Source: Sipunculus nudus (taxonomy: Eukaryota > Annelida > Sipuncula > Golfingiida > Sipunculidae). From it: a stretch of 64,000 nt of DNA. Of this stretch, positions 23,518 through 35,700 are shown piece after piece; within the stretch, counting starts at the first letter, position 1, and every line of letters starts with the position of its first letter. The translations under genes and the position numbers were made by a program. The notes beneath the pieces are model-generated. The model was not told the DNA's origin and did not search any database. It saw only the letters and a list, made by a program, of their open reading frames with translations. The stretch spans positions 27,252,362 through 27,316,361 of the forward strand of contig CM049307.1 of NCBI GenBank assembly GCA_026874595.1. The letters are read 5' to 3'.

Positions 23518-26500
23518 GTAATACTAGCAACTGGTCGTCCAAATCCAATACCAGCCCATTAAACACTGCTGCGGTGGTGTTGGCACACTGAACCCCCTTC
23601 TCCTGAATGGACTCTCTTTTCATAGTCTCCAGTAGAGAGTTAATGCCTGATTTTCAATGCCATTATCTCAGTCCTGCTGTACACTTACCGGGACAGCACA
23701 GATCATGTGGATCTCTTTCAAATCAAGCCTACTATATTCTGTAAAAGCTTTCAAATGATTCCATTTTTATCTCAATCTGTCAGACTTCAAAAGACAGTGC
23801 AACTGAAAATCCATGCTGCGTCAGAAGAGGACAGATATCAAATACCGCAGAATTACTGGTAAAAGCATGAGTAAGGTCCACTAGAACTGCTGTATTTCTC
23901 CATGTGCATCTTGTTTGTATTACACATTCCACAACGAGCATATCATCAAGATGTTATTTACTCATGAACCTCGTACGAATTTGTGTACAGTTCATCAAAA
24001 CCAGTTAAAAAAATTGAAAACAATTCATTATTTAATGGGATATTACATTATTGCCCAATTTATTTTCTTAGACATATCTGCCTGACAGATATGCTTGGAT
24101 ACATGCTCACAATCCAAAAGTTTTTCAGACTTTAAAAGAAGAATTTCCTTTACAAATGAAGTTGCAGCAAATATTTCATCATATACGCAGAGATATTAAA
24201 AAGAGAATACAGTAAGTGGGGTTATACTGTATGTTTTGATGCTTGAAAAACAGTATTTTTCTTCATTGAAGTGTTTATGGAGGCAATACCTTTCTTTGAA
24301 AAGTTTCATTAAAGTGAGTGATTTACTGGTGAAATTCATATAAAAAAAGATGCAGATCCTGCAAATGAACAATCTAGAAATTAATGCACATTTTTTACTT
24401 TTTTTTATCCACATTAAGTGGCAGAACTGGTGTCTATTTGACTGCATCCCCATGAAAAACACATACAGATCACATCAAACTTCATAATGCAAACTGACCT
24501 GATAACAATGCACAAACCTACCCCTTGTGCAAACTGGCAGTCTGATCTGTTAACATCTCTATCGCTTTCAGTGACAAACACACACTGTCCTGCCAAGTAA
24601 TGACAGCTCACTTTACCACAACAGTTGTTGGCAAACCTGGAATCAGTCTCGTCCCCAGAAGCTCACTATTGATTAAGGGTGAGATTTCTCTTGGCAAAAC
24701 AAATGAGCCACCAAGTTCTATGTGGGCGAAGAACTGCCAAGATATTTCCTGGAACCATGACTTGTGAGGGGACTGCACACTAGGGTACACATTCTTGAAA
24801 CTTTTCATGAAATGTTCCTCACATCACCTGGAGACAACATGTTTCCCTATATTTTATCTGTATGCTTACTCTACAACATCCACAGGTGGATTTAAGGGAG
24901 GATAAAAGGCCTGGGTTGCACCCCCTCTTTTTTCCACCTAGAAAGAATTTTGGAAAGAATAATATATGCTTAGTTCAAAAATGCAGTGCCACATTTTGTG
25001 TCAAGTGCCAAATTCTTCCTATGTTATGTATTATGTCTCCATGCACTCCTTGCACACTTGGTCATCTGTGCCAAAAAAATGAGCCCCCTCTAAATTTTCT
25101 AAGATCCTGCATCCACCCCAACATCTTGTTATAACAAGGACCAGAAAGCAACAAGAAATTTTCCTTATAGATTCCTAAAAAAAAATATAATATTTGGAAA
25201 GAGAAAAAAAATGCTAAAATAATTTTCATAATATTTAAAGAATTTTTTTTAAATGAATAAAAATGACCAGCACTATATACTTAAATATATGTTAAGTATG
25301 AAATGTCTATGACACAGTTGCCAGATTGCCATAATGGCAAAAACTACAACAATAACTCTTTAGTAATAGCATATTAATTTTTAAGTATGAGTAGATTTAA
25401 TAGGGCCTGCAACAATATTTCTGTCAGTATAATTCATCAGTATGTGAAGATTCAACAGTGCCTAAATGAGCATCTTCAAAATAAGAGATCTTGTGATCAT
25501 AAATATGAAATACTAATGACTGAATCAATTGACACCCAAAATTCCTGTCAACAAACCTAAATGAAGTCGAAGCACACCTGAAGCATACCTCAATTGTGGT
25601 CTTCATGTTCTCATATCAAAGACATATTCAGATATCAAATCTATCTACTGTACAAGGTAGAAAGCACTATGAGAGCATTTATATTGCCTCCCCCCCCCCC
25701 CCCCCCCATGCTTTTATCCATATCCAGATTGCCCCTAAAATTGTACCTTGCTGCCACTGTGCATATTCCTACACAATTTCATGGAAATTAATTTGGCTAT
25801 TTTTGATTTCTGGGTAAACAAATAGGCTTGAAGACAACCTAGAGTTGCCATTCCTGATGCAAAAGTAAAAATCCTAAAAACAATATTAATGATACATTGA
25901 CACCATTTATCAGTAGTTCAGTACCTCAACAAAGGCATCAAGAATATCTACATCCTCAAAATCGGTGACCTGCATGCCTCTCATGTATTGTGAAATGTTA
26001 ACAAATAATGCATTTTCCTCAACTGTTTTCTGGATACAGCCTGGGACTTTTGATCTGTTTCAAAGGATTAGACAGGAATGAAAATGGATAATATTTCACT
26101 TTCAATTTTTTCCTCTAAACTTGTCACCTTTATCTCTGACATGAATTTGTTTGAGGCAGATTTATTAGTATTATCACCATATTTTATTGTTATTTAATGA
26201 AAAGATAGCTTGGGGCATGTCATTTTGATGAACAGAGGTTACAATGATATCATTCTGACTGGGAAACAATAGATCTGTTAATTAGGTTTACAGTACCGGA
26301 TACTAGAATGTAAACCTATACAATTTCTGTAGTAATCTGGTCATGCAATATATGACTGGGAGGGTGTGGGCGTGTTTGTTTTTCCAAACTGCGATTTATT
26401 AATTCAAATTGAAAAATGTGCGCTTCTTTTCTTTGGCTGGGCATAACAAAAATAATTGATACAAACTTAAACTCGAAGACATGGTTATACTGAATTAATA

Positions 26501-26721
26501 AGAAAAGAAAATGTAAATAAAAAGTGCCTTTAACATTGTGAAAACTAAGACTGCACATGAATCCATAATCAAAACATACATTCAAATCTGCTTACTCGGA
26601 TGGGAAATCTGACTGGAAGAAAGGGAAATTGTTTGTAAATTAATAAGGGAAAATGTCTGTAAATTTATACCAAATAATGAAGAGCTGGGTTACAAATCTG
26701 GTTTCATTTTGGTTTCATGTC
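23518..26721. other. unique-looking AT-rich DNA
   Basis: Apart from the poly-C run at 25688-25707, I see no repeats shared with the rest of the window. Frames of 60-90 codons lack motifs. cacttaccgggacag at 23686-23699 could be a minus-strand donor, but the sequence upstream on that strand has stops. Confidence 0.4.
25688..25707 (+). repeat. poly-C tract
   Basis: About 20 uninterrupted C. Two adjacent + frames become proline-rich across it, which makes them look gene-like without being so. Confidence 0.95.
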
Positions 26722-26727
26722 ACTTAC

Positions 26728-26773
26728 CTCGGTCATATTAGGGACGATGACTAGAGGGTAGTAACACCTCAAC
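26728..26773 (-). CDS. candidate very small exon, minus strand
   Basis: On the minus strand, ctgttacacacacag precedes 46 bp and GAG|GTAAGTG follows, an ideal donor. After one base it reads LRCYYPLVIVPNMTE; the other two frames are closed. It has no phase partner that I could identify, and it lies on the opposite strand to most other candidates. Not recognised. Confidence 0.2.
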
Positions 26774-26921
26774 CTGTGTGTGTAACAGTAAATGTACCAA
26801 AACACATATACACACTGATGTTCATGATTAAAATCACATCATCTTTCCCTGGTACACTGAACTACAGGGAGTGAAACAGACAGCACTCTAATGGCCCATC
26901 CATGTGACGCATTTCCCTCAG

Positions 26922-27050
26922 TGCACAGAAGCTGCAGTTGTACATACTGTCTGTATGTACATGCATGTGGACTCCAGCAGGCTTTATTCAGCCACAACTG
27001 TTTTCTGCTGGGGCCCCTGTTCTAACACATCACTGTCAGTACACATCCAG
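26922..27050 (+). CDS. candidate internal exon
   Basis: Acceptor gacgcatttccctcag and donor CCAG|GTATGC enclose 129 bp that is open after one base and begins AQKLQLYILSVCTCMWTPAG. Entry phase would fit the exon at 23441-23517. A second + frame is also open, so the frame is not unique. Composition is GC-raised. Weak. Confidence 0.2.
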
Positions 27051-28844
27051 GTATGCGTGTATGTACTACACCCCCCTGAAACCTGACAGGGTAGGCATAT
27101 CGTATTGCCTTTGCTCTTTTGCTCTCAGCAGGCCATAACAGCTCACTCCCCCAGGTAGCTTCACACTGTACAGATAACAGGACCAGGTACTGGTCTGTCT
27201 GATTCTCAGGGGGGAAGGGGGTTACCAATAAGGTGAACAAGCATTCTTGTTACATCTCTCCCTTGCCCAACAGGGGTCTGTGTGCTCTGATAGTAAACAA
27301 ATTCACCTTGCTTTGGCCCATCTACTAAAGACAAAATAATCTGTTGATGGTAAAGGGGCTGCAGTGTTTACTATACACAGTTAATGTGATCATGAGAGGT
27401 ATGCTGGGCTCAGCATGTATCAGCGGGAAAGTCCAGTCAAGTCTCCCAATGGCCTTGTACTATATCTGAGTCGTTTCAAGCTATTTATGGACAAAGAGAA
27501 CCGCTAAAGGCAAGTCTCATATGAGGATGGAATAAATTGCAAACAAGTTTCTTGGAAAATCATGTTGGGAAATGAAATAACCAGAGTAATATCTAATGAT
27601 TACTCAACTAATCTGTCTACCTGTCCCATCAAGGAACTTCAATTATCTTTAGAAAGCAAGTTTGTCTTAGGGAAGTGTCATTTATAATATATCATTATCT
27701 AAATAATATATCATTTTCAAGTAAGAAAAACATTATGTTATATAAATATTTCTGATACATTTCCTCAAACTGCCTTAGTTCAGGTGATAATATCCCACCT
27801 CAGTTCTATAGATCACCTGCAATCCAAATGACAGTCCTTCCAGGAATACATTTCTTTTACTTTAATCTGTCTGAAGAACTTAAGCCAGAGTTACTTATGT
27901 AAATAACAGAAAAAAAATCTTTTTGAAAAAAAAAATTCCGTTAAAAGGTAAAAAAATACTGGTTTGAAACTGTACATAAAACACTAATATTTATCAATTA
28001 ATATTGTATTCTAATGTCTTGCCCAAGTCTCTTTCTGTGCTTACTGTACATTTTTAAGGAACCTTCAGAAATCGCAACGTGTAGCAATTTGTTTTGCTGG
28101 ATGCGTATTCTGCATGCCAGATCTGCACATTAGGAATCTCACCTAATTATTTGGTCAATACCGTTTAAATCCCCATTCAATATCAAGCATGCCGCTTTCT
28201 GAACATAAGAAATCTTTGCTTAATTGTAATTTATTCATTTAAATCATGTCAACAACATAAAAATCGTAAACATGAAATATTTAATGAATTTATAGAGCAC
28301 TGTAAGATAGTTCGAGAAATTTAGTTTTTACATCAACCCATTTTACAGACTGAAATACTGAAGCCACTCCATATTTGTAAATTTAATCTATTGTATTATT
28401 TATAGATCTTAATTCATTGCACCAGAATAAAAACATGTTTGTTTCTAAACAGAAAAAAAACTTTTCAAACCCTGTGGACCACGTAGGAACTCAATGACCA
28501 GAGGTATACAAACTTGAAGAAAGACATTCATAGCCTGTGGTCAAAGTGACCTAACCTGATGTATGCTTAGAGAACATGGTCTGCTGCAGCATCAGTTGGA
28601 GCTTGTTGCTCCGGCAGTCACAAAATGTATCTTTTTGATGTAAGTGCAGCCTGATGACTTACAGATGGAAGGTTACATCATAACATAACATCAAATGATT
28701 ATCTGCATCCAAATCCAACAGAAAGTGCTGTCTGAGCAGAGGGATGAACACAGATCTACAGGGCTATTGAGCATGTAGCTTAACACTTATTTATTTGGAC
28801 CGTGTGACCCCAAAGGATGCTGAGTGTGTGGCGAAAGACAAATT
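27051..28844. other. unique-looking AT-rich DNA before the satellite
   Basis: No repeat or convincing frame is visible. A-rich runs occur at about 27912-27935. Confidence 0.4.
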
Positions 28845-29261
28845 TATAATGCATGGCCATGTGTGTGGCTGTATATTGATCCCAAAGATAGGCTATAAGA
28901 GCCCAAGATAGACCCTGAGTATGTGGATGTTAACTGAACCCATAGATAAACCCTGAGTGTGTGGAAGTACAATGATTCCAAAGATGGACTATGAGTGTGT
29001 GGATGTACACTGATCGCCAAAATGGGCTTTGTGTATGTGGATGTACACCAATCTCCAGGATGGGCTATGAGTATGTGGATAATAACAACTGATCTCAAGA
29101 CAGGCTAGGAGTATGTGGATGTACACTGATCCCCAAGATTGGCTATGAGAGAAAAACTGTACACTGATCCCCAAGATGGGCTATCAGTGTGTTGATGTAC
29201 ACTGATCCCCAAGATGAGCTATGTGTAAGTGGATGTACACTGATCCCCAAGAGGGCTATTA

Positions 29262-31589
29262 GTATGTGGATGTACACTAATCCCCAAGATGGGCTATGAG
29301 TGTGTGGATGTAAAATGATCCCAAGACAGGCTAGGAGTATGTGGAGGTACATCAATCTTCAGGATGGGCTACGATTGTGTGGATGTAAAATGATCCCAAG
29401 ACAGGCTAGGGGCATGTGGATGTACACTATTCCCCAAGATTGGCTATGAGAGTATAACTGTACATTGATCCCCAAGATGAGCTATGTGTAAGTGGATGTA
29501 CACTGATCCCCAAGAGGGCTATGAATGTGTGGATGTACACTGATCCTCAAGATGAGCTATGTGTAAGTGGATGTACACTGATCCCCAAGAGGGCTATTAG
29601 TATGTGGATGTACACTAATCCCCAAGATGGGCTATGAGTGTGTGGATGTAAAATGATCCCAAGACAGGCTAGGAGTATGTGGAGGTACATCAATCTCCAG
29701 TATGGGCTACGAGTGTGTGGATGTAAAATGATCCCAAGACAGGCTAGGGGCATGTGGATGTACACTATTCCCCAAGATTGGCTATGAGAGTATAACTGTA
29801 CATTGATCCCCAAGATGAGCTATGTGTAAGTGGATGTACACTGATCCCCAAGAGGGCTATGAATGTGTGGATGTACACTGATCCTCAAGATGAGCTATGT
29901 GTAAGTGGATGTACACTGATCCCCAAGATGGGCTATGAGTGTGTGGATGTAAAATGATCCCAAGACAGGCTAGGAGTATGTGGCGGTACATCAATTTCCA
30001 GGATGGGCTACGAGTGTGTGGATGTAAAATGATCCCAAGACAGGCTAGGGGCATGTGGTTGTACACTATTCCCCAAGATTGGCTATGAGAGTATAACTGT
30101 ACACTGATCTCCAAGATGGGCTATCAGTGCGTTGATGTACACTGATCCTCAAGATGAGCTATGTGTAAGTGGATGTACACTGATCCCTAAGAGGGCTATG
30201 AATGTGTGGATGTACACTGATCCTCAAGATGAGCTATGTGTAAGTGGATGTACACTGATCCCCAAGAGGGCTATGAATGTGTGGATGTACACTGATCCTC
30301 AAGATGAGCTATGTGTAAGTGAATGTACACTGATCCCCAAGAGGGCTATGAATGTGTGGATGTACACTGATCCTCAAAATGAGCTATGTGTAAGTGGATG
30401 TACACTGATCCCCAAGAGGGCTATGAATGTGTGGATGTACACTGATCCTCAAGATGAACTATGTGTAAGTGGATGTACACTGATCCCCAAGAGGGCTATG
30501 AGTGTGTGGATGTACACTGATCCTCAAGATGAGCTATGTGTAAGTGGATGTACACTGATCCCCAAGAGGGCTATGAGTGTGTGGATGTACACTGATCCTC
30601 AAGATGAGCTATGTGTAAGTGGATGTACACTGATCCCCAAAAGGGCTATGAGTGTGTGGATGTACACTGATCCTCAAGATGAGCTATGTGTAAGTGGATG
30701 TACACTGATCCCCAAGAGGGCTATGAATGTGTGGATGTACACTGATCCTCAAGATGAGCTATGTGTAAGTGGATGTACACTGATCCCCAAGAGGGCTATG
30801 AGTGTGTGGATGTACACTGATCCTCAAGATGAACTATGTGTAAGTGGATGTACACTGATCCCCAAGAGGGCTATGAATGTGTGGATGTACACTGATCCTC
30901 AAGATGAGCTATGTGTAAGTGAATGTACACTGATCCCCAAGAGGGCTATGAATGTGTGGATGTACACTGATCCTCAAAATGAGCTATGTGTAAGTGGATG
31001 TACACTGATCCCCAAGAGGGCTATGAATGTGTGGATGTACACTGATCCTCAAGATGAACTATGTGTAAGTGGATGTACACTGATCCCCAAGAGGGCTATG
31101 AGTGTGTGGATGTACACTGATCCTCAAGATGAGCTATGTGTAAGTGGATGTACACTGATCCCCAAGAGGGCTATGAGTGTGTGGATGTACACTGATCCTC
31201 AAGATGAGCTATGTGTAAGTGGATGTACACTGATCCCCAAAAGGGCTATGAGTGTGTGGATGTACACTGATCCTCAAGATGAGCTATGTGTAAGTGGATG
31301 TACCCTGATCCCCAAGAGGGCTATGAATGTGTGGATGTACACTGATCCTCAAGATGAGCTATGTGTAAGTGGATGTACACTGATCCCCAAGAGGGCTATG
31401 AGTGTGTGGATGTACACTGATCCTCAAGATGAACTATGTGTAAGTGGATGTACACTGATCCCCAAGAGGGTTATGAGTGTGTGGATGTACACTGATCCTC
31501 AAGATGAGCTATGTGTAAGTGGATGTACACTGATCCCCAAGAGGGCTATGAGTGTGTGGATGTACACTGATCCTCAAGATGAACTATGT
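29262..31589 (+). repeat. higher-order repeat copy 1 (2,328 bp)
   Basis: Landmarks in this block recur exactly 2,328 bp to the right: for example gggctatgagtgtgtggatg at 29291 and 31619, and the start of the dimer block at 30132 and 32460. Rare variants (cttcaggatgggctacgatt; gtaagtgaatgtacac; cctcaaaatgagc) recur at the same offset. This copy carries an internal 600-bp (eight-dimer) tandem duplication: gtaagtgaatgtacac occurs at both about 30313 and 30913. Confidence 0.93.
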
Positions 31590-31646
31590 GTAAGTGGATG
31601 TACACTAATCCCCAAGATGGGCTATGAGTGTGTGGATGTAAAATGA
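30132..31646 (+). other. long open frame created by the 75-bp satellite (not called a gene)
   Basis: An uninterrupted 504-codon frame repeats a 25-residue unit, MYTDPQDELCVSGCTLIPKR then AM[SN]VW. It is open because 75 is a multiple of three and no stop falls in this frame. Differences between units include replacements (S/N, G/E, D/N, A/V) as well as silent changes, without an obvious excess of silent ones. No signal peptide, promoter or splice context is visible, and the frame ends where 38-bp monomers resume. Translation cannot be excluded but is not supported. Confidence 0.85.
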
Positions 31647-34290
31647 TCCCAAGACAGGCTAGGAGTATGTGGAGGTACATCAATCTTCAGGATGGGCTAC
31701 GATTGTGTGGATGTAAAATGATCCCAAGACAGGCTAGGGGCATGTGGATGTACACTATTCCCCAAGATTGGCTATGAGAGTATAACTGTACATTGATCCC
31801 CAAGATGAGCTATGTGTAAGTGGATGTACACTGATCCCCAAGAGGGCTATGAATGTGTGGATGTACACTGATCCTCAAGATGAGCTATGTGTAAGTGGAT
31901 GTACACTGATCCCCAAGAGGGCTATTAGTATGTGGATGTACACTAATCCCCAAGATGGGCTATGAGTGTGTGGATGTAAAATGATCCCAAGACAGGCTAG
32001 GAGTATGTGGAGGTACATCAATCTCCAGTATGGGCTACGAGTGTGTGGATGTAAAATGATCCCAAGACAGGCTAGGGGCATGTGGATGTACACTATTCCC
32101 CAAGATTGGCTATGAGAGTATAACTGTACATTGATCCCCAAGATGAGCTATGTGTAAGTGGATGTACACTGATCCCCAAGAGGGCTATGAATGTGTGGAT
32201 GTACACTGATCCTCAAGATGAGCTATGTGTAAGTGGATGTACACTGATCCCCAAGATGGGCTATGAGTGTGTGGATGTAAAATGATCCCAAGACAGGCTA
32301 GGAGTATGTGGAGGTACATCAATTTCCAGGATGGGCTACGAGTGTGTGGATGTAAAATGATCCCAAGACAGGCTAGGGGCATGTGGTTGTACACTATTCC
32401 CCAAGATTGGCTATGAGAGTATAACTGTACACTGATCTCCAAGATGGGCTATCAGTGCGTTGATGTACACTGATCCTCAAGATGAGCTATGTGTAAGTGG
32501 ATGTACACTGATCCCCAAGAGGGCTATGAATGTGTGGATGTACACTGATCCTCAAGATGAGCTATGTGTAAGTGGATGTACACTGATCCCCAAGAGGGCT
32601 ATGAATGTGTGGATGTACACTGATCCTCAAGATGAGCTATGTGTAAGTGAATGTACACTGATCCCCAAGAGGGCTATGAATGTGTGGATGTACACTGATC
32701 CTCAAAATGAGCTATGTGTAAGTGGATGTACACTGATCCCCAAGAGGGCTATGAATGTGTGGATGTACACTGATCCTCAAGATGAACTATGTGTAAGTGG
32801 ATGTACACTGATCCCCAAGAGGGCTATGAGTGTGTGGATGTACACTGATCCTCAAGATGAGCTATGTGTAAGTGGATGTACACTGATCCCCAAGAGGGCT
32901 ATGAGTGTGTGGATGTACACTGATCCTCAAGATGAGCTATGTGTAAGTGGATGTACACTGATCCCCAAAAGGGCTATGAGTGTGTGGATGTACACTGATC
33001 CTCAAGATGAGCTATGTGTAAGTGGATGTACACTGATCCCCAAGAGGGCTATGAATGTGTGGATGTACACTGATCCTCAAGATGAGCTATGTGTAAGTGG
33101 ATGTACACTGATCCCCAAGAGGGCTATGAGTGTGTGGATGTACACTGATCCTCAAGATGAACTATGTGTAAGTGGATGTACACTGATCCCCAAGAGGGTT
33201 ATGAGTGTGTGGATGTACACTGATCCTCAAGATGAGCTATGTGTAAGTGGATGTACACTGATCCCCAAGAGGGCTATGAGTGTGTGGATGTACACTGATC
33301 CTCAAGATGAACTATGTGTAAGTGGATGTACACTGATCCCCAAGAGGGCTATGAGTGTGTGGATGTACACTGATCCTCAAGATGAGCTATGTGTAAGTGG
33401 ATGTACACTGATCCCCAAGAGGGCTATGAGTGTGTGGAGGTACACTGATCCTCAAGATGAGCTATGTGTAAGTGGATGTACACTGATCCCCAAGAGGGCT
33501 ATGAATGTGTGGATGTACACTGATCCTCAAGATGAGCTATGTGTAAGTGGATGTACACTGATCCCCAAGAGGGCTATGAGTGTGTGGATGTACACTGATC
33601 CTCAAGATGAACTATGTGTAAGTGGATGTACACTGATCCCCAAGAGGGCTATGAGTGTGTGGATGTACACTGATCCTCAAGATGAGCTATGTGTAAGTGG
33701 ATGTACACTGATCCCAAAGAGGGCTATGAATGTGTGGATGTACACTGATCCTCAAGATGAGCTATGTGTAAGTGGATGTACACTGATCCCCAAGAGGGCT
33801 ATGAGTGTGTGGATGTACACTGATCCTCAAGATGAACTATGTGTAAGTGGATGTACACTGATCCCCAAGAGGGCTATGAGTGTGTGGATGTACACTGATC
33901 CTCAAGATGAACTATGTGTAAGTGGATGTACACTGATCCCCAAGAGGGCTATGAGTGTGTGGATGTACACTGATCCTCAAGATGAAATATGTGTAAGTGG
34001 ATGTACACTGATCCCCAAGAGGGCTATGAGTGTGTGGATGTACACTGATCCTCAAGATGAACTATGTGTAAGTGGATGTACACTGATCCCCAAGAGGGCT
34101 ATGAGTGTGTGGATGTACACTGATCCTCAAGATGAGCTATGTGTAAGTGGATGTACACTGATCCCCAAGAGGGTTATGACTGTGTGAATGTACACTGATC
34201 CTCAAGATGAGCTATGTGTAAGTGGATGTACACTGATCCCCAAGAGGGCTATGAGTGTGTGGATGTACACTGATCCTCAAGATGGACACT
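31590..34290 (+). repeat. higher-order repeat copy 2
   Basis: A repeat of copy 1 beginning at 31590. It lacks the internal 600-bp duplication: the rare gagggttatgag variant sits at about 31469 in copy 1 and 33197 here, an offset of 1,728 = 2,328 - 600. It then continues with further dimers to about 34290, so the copy lengths differ by whole dimers. Confidence 0.9.
32460..34187 (+). other. second satellite-derived open frame (not called a gene)
   Basis: A 575-codon frame of the same 25-residue unit in the second higher-order copy, ending at a TGA made by a point change in the last dimers (gactgtgtgaatg). It is paralogous by recent duplication to the frame at 30132-31646, so the pair is not evidence of conservation. 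Confidence 0.85.
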
Positions 34291-34439
34291 GAGTGTATGG
34301 TTGTACACTGATCCCCCCAAGACTGGCTATGAGTATATAGATGTACACTGGTTCTACTCTGAGATAGGACTGAGCATGGCTGTACACTGATCTCTAGACT
34401 ACTAGTACCGTAAGTTCTGTGTGTGTGGATGTACACTGT

Positions 34440-35230
34440 TTTCCAAAACATGGTCCAACTGTCTGGCTGTTCACAGAATAATGAGGGCCTAGCAGTGTGG
34501 CTGTTCACGGAACATTAAATGGTCCATTTGTCTGGTTGTACACAGAACATAACAGGTCCAATTTCCTGGTTTGTTCACAGAATAATAAGGTCAAAGTTAA
34601 CTGTCTGGCTATTTCCAGGACAATAAGGTCCTACCTATCTGGCTATTCCCAGAACGATAAGGTTCAACTTATCTGGCCATTCCCAGAACAATAAGGGCAC
34701 AACTGTCTGGCTATTCCCAGGACAATAGGGTCCCACCTGTCTGGCTGTTCCCAGAACAATAAGGTTCAACTTATCTGGCTATTCCCAGAACAATAGGGTC
34801 CCACCTGTCTGGCTGTTCCCAGAACAATAAGGTTCAACTTATCTGGCTATTCCCAGAACAATAGGGTCCCACCTGTCTGGCTGTTCCCAGAACAATAAGG
34901 TTCAACTTATCTGGCCATTCCTAGAACAATAAGGGCACAACTGTCTGGCTGTTCCCAGAACAATAAGGTCCCAGCTGTCTGGCTTTTCCCAGAACAATAA
35001 GGTTCAACTTATCTGGCTATTCCCAGAAAAAAATAAGGGCACATCTGTCTGGCTATTCACTGAACAATAAGGCCAAAACTGTCAGGTTGTGCATGAAACA
35101 ATAAGCACCCAACTGTCTGATTGTTCACAGAACTATTTATATATAAGGGTCAAACTGTCTGGCTGTGCACAGAACAATAAGGGTACAACTGTGTGGCTGT
35201 GTACAGAATAGTTTGGGCAAAAGTGTCTCA
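34440..35230 (+). repeat. 34-bp minisatellite
   Basis: The unit reads tctggctgttcccagaacaa then taaggttcaactta. A 68-bp dimer (cccacctgt version plus ttcaactta version) is repeated exactly at 34731, 34799 and 34867. Outer copies are diverged (gtctggttgtacacagaaca). Similarity to the 38-bp satellite (gtgtggatgtacactga) at the junction suggests common descent. Confidence 0.93.
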
Positions 35231-35700
35231 GTGTACCAAGAATAATAATAAATAAGGACCCTGAGTATGAGGCCAATGCCGGATCTGTTGCCTTTGAGCT
35301 CTCAGTATGTGGCTCAGTGGTGACCTAGGACTCTGACTGTATAGATGAAAACAGATTAATTTAGGACCTGAGCCTGATTTCAAGATCAGTTGGACCCCTG
35401 AGCACAAGGCAACAATAAATAAATCCAGTGTTCATAGTACCCTGATTGAGGATGTGGCTGAACAGACCTATCAGGCCCCTAACCCTGATCAGCATCAGAC
35501 TGATTATATTGTTGAACCTCTGAGAGGCTGAACAGTGAAAAAGACTCTGAGTTTGCCACTGAACAGTCATCTATATATATTATTATTTTTTTTAATTTTA
35601 GGGCCCTGACCATGCAGCTGAAGAATGATCAATTTAGGCCTGAGTACCAGGATCCTGATGCCACAAATCATTGACTTACCAGGATCCAAAGCTGTGATAC
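35231..35700 (+). repeat. decayed right edge of the satellite domain
   Basis: Loosely repeated phrases such as accctgagtatgaggc, ctcagtatgtggctcag, gactctgactgtatagatga and ggcctgagtaccagg resemble the left edge (gaccctgagtatgtggatgt at about 28910). No regular period remains. Confidence 0.5.

Larger units (their letters stand above)
28845..34440 (+). repeat. satellite array, 37/38-bp monomer
   Basis: The basic monomer reads gtggatgtacactgatcccc then aagatgggctatgagt, 37-38 bp. Copies are irregular on the left (28845-29260), more regular through 30130, and highly homogeneous in two blocks where a 38-bp and a 37-bp variant alternate as a 75-bp dimer. Variation between neighbouring dimers is a handful of positions (aat/agt, gag/gaa, aag/aaa). 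Right of 34290 the monomers decay again. All long frames inside are repeat products. Confidence 0.98.

Noticed and set aside
25594-25817. Two proline-rich + frames
   Set aside because: They are caused by the poly-C run at 25688-25707.
29547-32442. 85-88-codon minus-strand frames with HPHTHSPSW-like repeats
   Set aside because: They are satellite monomers read in reverse; identical copies come from the higher-order duplication.
28845-35230. CRISPR array interpretation of regularly spaced repeats
   Set aside because: The 'spacers' are themselves repeats of the same monomer, there are no cas genes, and the DNA is eukaryotic.
35581-35660. Strong acceptor-like tract (tattatttttttaattttag) followed by an open frame
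   Set aside because: The downstream sequence belongs to the decayed satellite edge and no donor follows before the stop.
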